This document shows positions 1 through 4,926 of a stretch of DNA of 5,105 nucleotides, piece after piece. The stretch spans positions 1 through 5,105 of the forward strand of contig DAOVDN010000111.1 in the NCBI GenBank assembly GCA_030669465.1. Reading direction: 5' to 3'. The position numbers and the translations under genes are program-made. The notes beneath the pieces were generated by a model that saw only the letters and a program-made list of their open reading frames with translations, did not search any database and had not been told where the DNA came from. This DNA is from Desulfobacterales bacterium. GTDB lineage: Bacteria > Desulfobacterota > Desulfobacteria > Desulfobacterales > ETH-SRB1. Position 1 is the stretch's first letter. Every line of letters begins with the position of its first letter.

Positions 1-7
1 TTATCCC

Positions 8-952
8 ATGAAAAAGCTGACTCTTGCTCTAATTTCCGGTGGTTTATCTTCTGAGCGCGAGGTTTCTCTAAACGGTGGTGACCAGGTCTTTGGAGCTCTA
101 AACAAGGAAAAATACAGTATCATCCGGTATGATCCAAAAACAGATCTTGGCCGTCTTGTAGCAGATGCGCCTCAGATTGATGCTGCCCTTATAATACTTC
201 ACGGGTCTTTTGGTGAAGATGGCACGATCCAGGGGCTGCTCGATCTTCTTGATATTCCATATCAGGGGTCAGGGGTTCTCGGAAGCGCTCTTGCCATGAA
301 CAAACTTGTATCAAAACAGCTTTATGAACAATCCGGCCTTCCTATTCCGCCTTACATTGTGAAAAGACGTGGCGATGCAATTGATCCTGAAGAGTGCACA
401 AAGCGACTTGGCCTGCCTCTGGTGGTCAAGCCTGTAAAGGGCGGTTCAAGCATTGGGATGTCCATTGTTAAGTCAACAGATTTTTTGAAAGATTCTGTAG
501 ATGTCGCTTTTGCTTATGATGATGAAATTTTGATAGAAGCTTTTATTGAGGGTATTGAACTAACCGGCGGCATTATCGGCAATGACAGGACGGAGGCCCT
601 GCCAATTGTAGAAATCATCCCTGATGAAAGGCATGATTTCTTTGACTATGTTGCAAAATATACAGCGGGCGCAACCCGGGAAATATGTCCTGCACGCATC
701 GATGATGCTCTGGCAGAGAAGGCTCAAACTTATGCAAAAATGGCTCACAGGGCTCTTTTCTGCAAGGGATACAGCAGGACCGACATGATTCTCAAAAACA
801 AAAACATATATGTCCTTGAGACCAACACTATACCAGGCATGACCCAAACGAGCCTTTTGCCGCTTGCTGCAGGAACTGCCGGAATAACTTTCAGCCGGCT
901 TCTTGACAGATTGATTGAGCTTGGCATCGAAGAGCACGGAAATCGTAAGTGA
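8..952 (+). CDS. ddl: D-alanine--D-alanine ligase
   Basis: This cytoplasmic ATP-grasp enzyme joins two D-alanines, using ATP, to make the dipeptide that ends the peptidoglycan stem peptide. At 314 residues it has the usual Ddl length. Visible in order: the N-terminal Gly/Ser loop SGGLSSEREVSL (10-21), HGSFGEDGTIQG (65-76), the ATP-binding KPVKGGSSIG (141-150), the omega-loop KYTAG (217-221), SRTD (256-259), and the Mg/ATP motif LETNTIPGMTQTSLLP (270-285). By comparison with E. coli DdlB, R257, D259, E271, N273 and S282 fill catalytic or metal-binding positions. The Lys-Tyr of the omega loop favours D-Ala-D-Ala over D-Ala-D-Lac specificity (family knowledge). The start is ATG at 8. Only seven bases precede it, so its ribosome binding site and promoter are outside the window and an upstream start cannot be excluded. 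It overlaps the next gene by 4 bp (GTGA), which suggests one operon. Confidence 0.96.
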   Translation: MKKLTLALISGGLSSEREVSLNGGDQVFGALNKEKYSIIRYDPKTDLGRLVADAPQIDAALIILHGSFGEDGTIQGLLDLLDIPYQGSGVLGSALAMNKLVSKQLYEQSGLPIPPYIVKRRGDAIDPEECTKRLGLPLVVKPVKGGSSIGMSIVKSTDFLKDSVDVAFAYDDEILIEAFIEGIELTGGIIGNDRTEALPIVEIIPDERHDFFDYVAKYTAGATREICPARIDDALAEKAQTYAKMAHRALFCKGYSRTDMILKNKNIYVLETNTIPGMTQTSLLPLAAGTAGITFSRLLDRLIELGIEEHGNRK

Positions 953-1707
953 TTATCAAAGGCAACAGGGAATTAAGGAAACTGTATCATGAGCTCCGCC
1001 CCGGAGATATCTTCATAGGAATATTATCCTCCAAACACCTGAAACAATCCATACTGATCGATCTTCTTGAACGTGGCGTGCATTGCTTTCCATCCACCCT
1101 TTCACAGATGCTGAACAGTTCTAAGTCTGCCCAGGCCTTTGTTTTAAAAGACCGGATGCTGTCCAATACATGCGTTATTATGCGGCGAACAGATCTGATT
1201 GAGGCCATAAATCAATACAATAGAAATGACATCGGCCCTGTTGTAACCAAGGAAGACCACATGCACTGCGGCTATGGCATCAGGAGATGGGAGACCATTG
1301 AAAGCCTTTACAGCCATATGGCTATGTCGGAATTTTCATATCCTTTTGTCCTGCAACCGTTTTTGGAGAATTTTACTGATATACGCGTAATCATTGTCGG
1401 AGATTATGTTGAGGCATATGTCAGACATAATTCAAATAACTTTAGAATGAATATAGCCGCAGGTGGTACCAGTTATCCTTATGCGCTAGACAATGACAAA
1501 GAAAAATTCTGCCGCTCGGTTATGGAGCGTGGCAAATTCCCCTTTGCCCACATTGATATTTTGATTGCTGAGAGCGGTGAGTATTACCTTTCTGAAATAG
1601 CGTTAAACGGAGGCGTTAAGGGGGCGGGTATCAGCAGAGAGGAGCTTGATCAGTTAAAGCGGTTTCTGGTCGTTTGTGTTGCGGTCGGGAGTTGTTTGAG
1701 GGATTGA
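949..1707 (+). CDS. RimK-like ATP-grasp protein, substrate unknown
   Basis: This 252-residue cytoplasmic protein resembles the ATP-grasp fold of the RimK type, ligases that form amide bonds using ATP. Supporting pieces: TKEDHMHCGYGI (100-111) as the likely nucleotide lysine and Gly loop, LQPFLENFTDIRVIIVGDY (135-153) with the Q and the RimK-style D-I-R strand, FRMNIAAGGT (165-174), HIDIL (201-205), and SEIALNGG (215-222) as the metal-binding E-x-x-x-N. The GTG start at 949 overlaps the ddl stop (GTGA). No clear SD precedes it, so it is probably translated by coupling to ddl. Nearness to ddl makes a cell-wall role conceivable, but nothing in the sequence identifies a substrate. The last three residues (LRD) and the stop are encoded by the 8-bp tandem repeat starting at 1696, and the last 12-15 residues (after QLKR) look unlike a normal family ending, so the native C-terminus may have been replaced. 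The core fold appears complete. Confidence 0.82.
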   Translation: MIIKGNRELRKLYHELRPGDIFIGILSSKHLKQSILIDLLERGVHCFPSTLSQMLNSSKSAQAFVLKDRMLSNTCVIMRRTDLIEAINQYNRNDIGPVVTKEDHMHCGYGIRRWETIESLYSHMAMSEFSYPFVLQPFLENFTDIRVIIVGDYVEAYVRHNSNNFRMNIAAGGTSYPYALDNDKEKFCRSVMERGKFPFAHIDILIAESGEYYLSEIALNGGVKGAGISREELDQLKRFLVVCVAVGSCLRD

Positions 1708-1815
1708 GGGTTTGAGGGATTGAGGGATTGAGGGATTGAGGGATTGAGGGATTGAGGGATTGAGGGATTGAGGAATTGAGGGATTGAGGTATTGAGGAAT
1801 TGAGGAATTGAGGAA
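1696..1815. repeat. 15-copy 8-bp tandem repeat (TTGAGGGA)
   Basis: Fifteen contiguous octamers, consensus TTGAGGGA. Units 1, 3-9 and 11 match exactly. Unit 2 ends GGGT, units 10 and 13-15 are TTGAGGAA, and unit 12 is TTGAGGTA, so divergence concentrates at the right end. Because 8 is not a multiple of 3, TGA falls in all three + frames within the first three units (1697, 1705, 1713). The minus strand has no stop in any frame, which creates a false open frame with a SIPQSLNP-type octapeptide repeat. A single extra octamer lies at 1926-1933. The array overlaps the 3' end of the upstream ATP-grasp gene. Its regularity suggests replication slippage; any function is unknown. Confidence 0.97.
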
Positions 1816-1817
1816 TT

Positions 1818-1921
1818 GCGCAGATTGCACGGATTATGTAGAGCTGTTTTTTGTGCATTTTGCGCCTTTTTGCGGCTATATCTTTTTTGATAATCTGCGA
1901 TAATCTGCGAAATCTGTGGAT
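1818..1921. repeat. REP-like imperfect inverted repeat
   Basis: The left arm 1818-1837 (GCGCAGATTGCACGGATTAT) and the right arm 1889-1921 are imperfect inverted copies: both contain ATAATC and ATCTGCG when read in the same sense. The right arm is itself a near-tandem of decamers, GATAATCTGC (1889-1898), GATAATCTGC (1899-1908) and GAAATCTGTG (1909-1918). The centre (about 1848-1888) is T-rich with TTTTGCG-type motifs. Elements worded like 'AATCTGCGAAATCTGTGGAT' recur between genes in many bacterial genomes (general knowledge, not checked here). It lies 31 bp before purD, so it is probably in the 5' leader or promoter zone. I cannot define a convincing promoter in it. Confidence 0.65.
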
Positions 1922-1943
1922 GGGATTGAGGGATTTTTGTTAT

Positions 1944-1948
1944 GGAGG
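1944..1948 (+). promoter_or_regulatory. Ribosome binding site of purD-purE
   Basis: A perfect GGAGG lies 4 nt before the ATG at 1953. It decides the start: the frame is open upstream to an ATG at 1851, but those 34 extra codons run through the REP-like repeat, have no such site, and precede the canonical PurD N-terminus MKVLVVGSGGREHA. Confidence 0.88.
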
Positions 1949-1952
1949 TTTT

Positions 1953-3722
1953 ATGAAGGTTCTAGTAGTAGGTAGCGGCGGCAGGGAACATGCTTTTGTC
2001 TGGAAAATAGCTCAAAGTCCGAAAGTAAAAAAGATATATTGCGCTCCCGGTAATGCGGGGATTGCTGATTCGGCAACCTGTGTGCCTATCGGCGCTGAAG
2101 ATATCGATAAGCTTCTTGAATTTGCAAAAGAAGAAAAAATCGATCTTACTGTAGTCGGTCCTGAGGGCCCTCTTTGCGCGGGCATTGTTGACATTTTTGA
2201 AAAAGAGGGGCTGAAAGTCTTTGGGGCAACAAAAAAGGCTGCGGAGATAGAATCGAGCAAATCTTTTGCAAAGAACCTGATGAACAAATACAGGATTCCG
2301 ACCGCTGTCGGCGAGGTATTTACCAGTTATAAAAAAGCCGAAAGCTACATACGCAAAATAGGCGCTCCCCTTGTTGTTAAGGCTGACGGGCTTGCAGCCG
2401 GCAAGGGGGTAATTGTATGCACTACAGAAAAGGAGGCATTAAACGCTCTCAAACAGATAATGATAGAGCGTGTTTTTGGAGATGCTGGAAATAAGGTGGT
2501 GGTTGAAGAGTGTCTGATCGGTGAAGAAGCCTCTTTTCTTGCCTTTACTGACGGCAAAACCGTGCTTCCTCTTCCTTCTTCTCAGGATCACAAGCCGATA
2601 TACGATAATGATAAAGGTCCGAATACGGGAGGAATGGGGGCTTATTCTCCTGCTCCGGTAGTGGATCGGTATCTGCATAAAAAGATTATGAAAGAAGTTA
2701 TGATACCGACCGTCCGCGCAATGGCGGCCGAGGGTCGCCTGTACAAAGGCGTTTTATATGCAGGGCTCATGATTGATAAAGATCAGATTAAAGTGCTTGA
2801 ATTCAATGCACGTTTTGGAGATCCTGAAGCCCAACCCCTTTTAATACGCATGAAAAACGATATAGTCCCGGTAATGGAGGCTATAATTGAAGAGAGGCTT
2901 GATGAGTGCAAGCTGGAGATTGACGATAGAGCATCAGTGTGCGTTGTCATGGCATCCGGGGGCTATCCTGGTTCATACAAAAAAGGTCTGCCGATTTCAG
3001 GGCTTGAAAAGGTACGCCGTATGAAAGATGTGGTTGTTTTTCATGCAGGGACCGGAGCAAAGGATAAAGAGATTGTTGCAAATGGCGGACGAGTCCTGGG
3101 GGTCACAGCTCTTGGAGATTCTGTCAAGAAGGCTATATCAAGAGCTTATCTGGCTGTTTCAAAGATAACCTGGAAAGATGTCCATTATCGCAAAGATATA
3201 GGGCAGAAGGCCTTAAAAAGGCTTGAGGAGCTCCCGGAGGTGGGAATTGTAATGGGAAGTGATTCCGACCTTGAAATCATGGAAGAAGCTGCAGCAGTCT
3301 TAAAGAAATTCGGCATTTCATTTGAAATGACTGTTGCATCAGCTCACAGGAGTCCTAAAAGGGCGGCCAAGTTTGCATCTTCCGCCCGCGGGCAGGGAAT
3401 GAAAGTTATTATTGCAGGGGCAGGACATGCAGCCCATCTTGCAGGATCGATGGCTGCACATACTTCTCTACCGGTTATCGGCGTTCCAATAGATTCTTCT
3501 GTGCTTAAAGGATTCGACGCTCTTCTTTCCACTGTCCAGATGCCTCCGGGTATTCCTGTAGCCACTGTGTCGATCGGAAAACCAGGGGCAAGAAATGCAG
3601 GCATTCTTGCAGTACAGATCCTTGCTCTTTCCGATCCCGAGCTTGGGAAGAAGTTGGAAGAGTTTAAAAGAGAGATGGAAGCAGAGGTTGATCAAAAAGC
3701 AAAAAAGCTTAATGATTGGTAA
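1953..3722 (+). CDS. purD-purE: Fused PurD (GAR synthetase) - PurE (N5-CAIR mutase)
   Basis: This is a bifunctional de novo purine enzyme of 589 residues. Residues 1 to about 425 are PurD, which ligates glycine to phosphoribosylamine using ATP. Visible motifs: GSGGREHA (7-14), GPEGPL (69-74), KADGLAAGKGV (143-153), SSQDHKP (209-215), GPNTGGMGAYSPAP (222-235) and the metal-binding EFNARFGDPEAQ (283-294). Residues 430 to about 560 are PurE: GSDSD (435-439), SAHRSP (463-468, H465 being the likely catalytic histidine), AGAGHAAHLAG (488-498), STVQMPPGIPVAT (526-538) and GARNAG (545-550). These motifs are class I, so the substrate should be N5-CAIR made by PurK, not AIR plus CO2. A charged helical tail (561-589) ends in NDW. 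Each half has about its normal stand-alone length, the frame is unbroken, and the linker (about 413-429) is short. It starts after a strong RBS. The downstream tsaC is separated by a repeat-rich interval. An internal SD-like site with GTG at 3240 could also yield free PurE. Confidence 0.95.
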   Translation: MKVLVVGSGGREHAFVWKIAQSPKVKKIYCAPGNAGIADSATCVPIGAEDIDKLLEFAKEEKIDLTVVGPEGPLCAGIVDIFEKEGLKVFGATKKAAEIESSKSFAKNLMNKYRIPTAVGEVFTSYKKAESYIRKIGAPLVVKADGLAAGKGVIVCTTEKEALNALKQIMIERVFGDAGNKVVVEECLIGEEASFLAFTDGKTVLPLPSSQDHKPIYDNDKGPNTGGMGAYSPAPVVDRYLHKKIMKEVMIPTVRAMAAEGRLYKGVLYAGLMIDKDQIKVLEFNARFGDPEAQPLLIRMKNDIVPVMEAIIEERLDECKLEIDDRASVCVVMASGGYPGSYKKGLPISGLEKVRRMKDVVVFHAGTGAKDKEIVANGGRVLGVTALGDSVKKAISRAYLAVSKITWKDVHYRKDIGQKALKRLEELPEVGIVMGSDSDLEIMEEAAAVLKKFGISFEMTVASAHRSPKRAAKFASSARGQGMKVIIAGAGHAAHLAGSMAAHTSLPVIGVPIDSSVLKGFDALLSTVQMPPGIPVATVSIGKPGARNAGILAVQILALSDPELGKKLEEFKREMEAEVDQKAKKLNDW

Positions 3723-3724
3723 CA
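3711..3724 (+). repeat. 14-bp direct repeat, left copy
   Basis: AATGATTGGTAACA. It covers the last three codons (NDW) and stop of purD-purE. An exact copy at 4270-4283 carries the tsaC start. The match stops at both edges: flanking bases are T/C on the left and G/T on the right. Confidence 0.9.
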
Positions 3725-3743
3725 GTTCACCAGACGGAAAATA

Positions 3744-3771
3744 TTTGACAGGATAACAGGATAGACATGAT
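3744..3771 (+). repeat. REP-like motif, left inverted copy
   Basis: A 28-bp motif beginning TTTGACAGGATAACAGGATA and ending GACATGAT. Its reverse complement recurs at 4223-4251 with one substitution and one single-base gap. It contains TTGACA (3745-3750), a -35-like hexamer, but there is no good -10 at 16-18 bp. The wording (GACAGGATAAACAGGAT) is familiar as a dispersed intergenic repeat in other bacterial genomes; this is recollection, not a search result. Confidence 0.85.
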
Positions 3772-3811
3772 GTAATCATCTAACACCCGTAGAACGTGTT
3801 GTTTGATGAAC

Positions 3812-3826
3812 ACCCCTCAAAGGGGT
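3812..3826 (+). other. Short perfect hairpin
   Basis: ACCCCT / AGGGGT form a perfect 6-bp stem (3812-3817 with 3821-3826) around the 3-nt loop CAA. It lies 90 bp after the purD-purE stop. No U-tract follows (CTAAAAGC), so it does not qualify as an intrinsic terminator. It may be one stem of a larger folded element. No other terminator is visible after purD-purE. Confidence 0.5.
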
Positions 3827-3868
3827 CTAAAAGCATCGCGATTCCTGCAGATTACAATCCAATATCAA

Positions 3869-3904
3869 GGACGTAGCCGTCAAGCTAAAAGGCTATGAAC
3901 GTCC
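3869..3904 (+). other. Two-tier hairpin (GGACGT/ACGTCC)
   Basis: The outer stem GGACGT (3869-3874) pairs with ACGTCC (3899-3904). Inside it AGCC (3875-3878) pairs with GGCT (3891-3894) around a 12-nt loop, leaving the 4-nt bulge ATGA on the 3' side. All ten pairs are Watson-Crick. The 3' strand of the outer stem overlaps the first heptamer of the following array. It could be a structured RNA or part of a palindromic mobile element; no known RNA family is recognised. Confidence 0.5.
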
Positions 3905-4025
3905 AACATCGAACGTCCAACGTCGAATTTTGAATAAGGTATTCTGCCAATTTATAAACTGGCGGAGCGAAGCGATTTCATCATTCGATGTTCGATGTTC
4001 AACGTTCGATGTTCGACGTTCAAAA
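3897..4025. repeat. Inverted heptamer arrays forming a large palindrome
   Basis: The left array (3897-3924) holds four 7-bp units alternating GAACGTC and CAAC(A/G)TC. The right array (3984-4018) holds five units of TTC(G/A)A(T/C)G, followed by a decayed TTCAAAA. The arrays are in opposite orientation: the reverse complement of 3897-3928 matches the right array from 3983 at about 25 of 32 positions without gaps. The 54-bp spacer contains its own small hairpin, CTGCCA (3944-3949) with TGGCGG (3960-3965, one G-T pair), at the apex. The whole could extrude as a cruciform or fold in RNA. Reading the right array in one frame gives MFDVQRSMFDVQ, a repeat artefact often annotated as protein. Confidence 0.85.
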
Positions 4026-4222
4026 AATGCTTTACTCTGCCGTTCAATATTCTCTTATCATAAACATTTTATTTCTTAATCTTACGACCATGCCATCAGG
4101 AGAGGAAATCAAAAATATTGTTCTTTCTCTTTTTGATACTATTGAGTATATTTATTCTCACCGGAACGGTAAAACCTTTTAGGGTCGCTCGTGCATAGCC
4201 CGAGGTTTAATTAAAAGCAATT
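4026..4222. other. AT-rich non-coding stretch, no supported gene
   Basis: A frame open from 3988 to 4182 crosses here. Its first 12 codons come from the heptamer array, and the remainder is low-complexity (many I, L, Y, S) with no recognisable domain. An ATG at 4090 could give 30 residues, but no SD precedes it. The AT-rich run might supply a promoter for tsaC, yet no hexamer pair with 16-18 bp spacing stands out. I see no RNA gene. Confidence 0.5.
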
Positions 4223-4251
4223 ATCATGTCAATCCTGTTTATCCTGTCAAA
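4223..4251 (-). repeat. REP-like motif, right inverted copy
   Basis: A 29-bp motif. On the minus strand it reads TTTGACAGGATAAACAGGAT and then TGACATGAT. It is the inverted partner of 3744-3771, 27 of 29 positions identical once one gap is allowed. It ends 19 bp before the tsaC start. Read on the minus strand, TTGACA is followed by ATGATAAT at about 17-19 bp, weakly promoter-like and pointing into the interval. Confidence 0.85.
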
Positions 4252-4269
4252 AAATAGCTGAACTATTAC

Positions 4270-4283
4270 AATGATTGGTAACA
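4270..4283 (+). repeat. 14-bp direct repeat, right copy
   Basis: AATGATTGGTAACA, identical to 3711-3724. Here it supplies the tsaC start codon (ATG at 4271) and its next three codons (I, G, N). Confidence 0.9.
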
Positions 4284-4912
4284 TAAGGAAAATAAATCCG
4301 GTAAATCCCCAGCCTGATTTAATCCGTGAGGCTGCCGGTATAATAAAAAGAGGCGGAATAGTTTCGTTTCCTACAATGTGCCTTTATGGGCTTGGTGCGG
4401 ACGTCTTTAATACCGATGCTGTTAACAGGGTCTTTAGAATAAAGCAGCGGCCTTTTAGTAAACCTCTTTCTGTGCTGGTAAAGGATTTAAAATACATAGA
4501 GAGGCTTGTGCGGTACATTCCGCCTGCTGCCTCATCTATTATGGAGAACTTCTGGCCGGGTGGTATCACAATTGTATTTGAGGCAAAAGATACTCTGCCG
4601 GTCAATCTCGTTGCAGGTACAGGTAAAATTGGTATACGCCTGCCGGAACATACGGTAGCATCCGCCCTGGTAAATGAGGTAGAAGGTCCGATAACCGGTA
4701 CCAGCGCCAATATTTCAGGCAATGCCGGGTGTTCACGAGTCTCTGATCTTGATTTTCTAATTGCCGATAAGCTTGATCTTATACTTGACGCCGGGCAGCT
4801 CAAAGGTGGCAGAGGTTCAACTGTAGTTGATGTTACAACCGATTTTCCAAGGATTTTAAGGGAAGGAACGGTTTCCGCAAAGGATATTTTTGCTGTTCTT
4901 GAAGAATATTAG
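4271..4912 (+). CDS. tsaC: Threonylcarbamoyl-AMP synthase (TsaC/YrdC type)
   Basis: This cytoplasmic enzyme makes threonylcarbamoyl-adenylate from threonine, bicarbonate and ATP, the first step of the t6A37 modification of ANN-decoding tRNAs; TsaD with its partners transfers the group. The 213 residues form a single YrdC domain without the extra C-terminal Sua5 domain. Motifs: SFPTMCLYGLGADVF (32-46), KQRPFSKPLSVLV (58-70), FWPGGIT (94-100), IGIRLPEH (120-127), GPITGTSANISG (139-150, the S-T-S-A-N signature), STVVDV (183-188) and ILREGTVS (195-202). PTMCLYGLG differs from the E. coli-like PTETVYGLG, and WPGG replaces the commoner WPGP; both look like lineage variants. The ATG at 4271 is the first start after an in-frame TGA (4259-4261), but it has no SD, so the original leader may be lost. 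The start lies inside a 14-bp repeat shared with the purD-purE stop. It converges on the TPR gene with a 14-bp gap. Confidence 0.93.
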   Translation: MIGNIRKINPVNPQPDLIREAAGIIKRGGIVSFPTMCLYGLGADVFNTDAVNRVFRIKQRPFSKPLSVLVKDLKYIERLVRYIPPAASSIMENFWPGGITIVFEAKDTLPVNLVAGTGKIGIRLPEHTVASALVNEVEGPITGTSANISGNAGCSRVSDLDFLIADKLDLILDAGQLKGGRGSTVVDVTTDFPRILREGTVSAKDIFAVLEEY

Positions 4913-4926
4913 GCCGGCCCTGACTG

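Larger units (their letters stand above)
3711..4283. mobile_element. Putative non-autonomous repeat element between direct repeats
   Basis: This interval is bounded by two exact copies of AATGATTGGTAACA (3711-3724 and 4270-4283), 559 bp apart, and contains about 545 bp of non-coding sequence. Just inside each boundary lie inverted copies of a 28-29 bp REP-like motif. Hairpins and inverted heptamer arrays fill the middle. It encodes no transposase. The arrangement (direct repeats outside, inverted repeats inside, palindromic core) is what a MITE or REP-type element would leave, but a 14-bp target duplication is long and the inverted repeats begin about 19 bp inside the boundaries. It may equally be an assembly of separate repeats. 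That it inserted as one unit is inference. Confidence 0.45.

Noticed and set aside
1696..1815. CRISPR array or phase-variation switch
   Set aside because: Direct tandem units with no spacers are not CRISPR; unit-number changes cannot alter the upstream protein because its stop lies in unit 2.
1631..1858. Minus-strand frame with SIPQSLNP octapeptide repeats
   Set aside because: It is the translation of the 8-bp tandem repeat, whose minus strand has no stop in any frame; no SD and no domain.
1870..1894. TTGCGG ... GATAAT as a purD promoter
   Set aside because: The spacer is only 13 bp, and both hexamers belong to repeat sequence.
1851..1952. 34-residue N-terminal extension of PurD
   Set aside because: It lies in the REP-like repeat, lacks an SD, and precedes the strong GGAGG and the canonical PurD start at 1953.
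3777..3783. ATCTAAC matching the integron attC R'' pattern RYYYAAC
   Set aside because: No partner GTTRRRY site at a suitable distance and no attC-like L boxes; a 7-bp degenerate match is expected by chance.
3988..4182. 64-residue frame beginning MFDVQRSMFDVQ
   Set aside because: Its start is the heptamer array read as protein; the rest is low-complexity, with no SD or recognisable domain.
3744..4251. Complete insertion sequence
   Set aside because: No transposase frame exists in the interval; at most it is a non-autonomous element.
4912..4919. GGCCGGCC palindrome between the convergent genes
   Set aside because: A perfect 8-bp palindrome without loop or U-tract cannot act as an intrinsic terminator; probably incidental.
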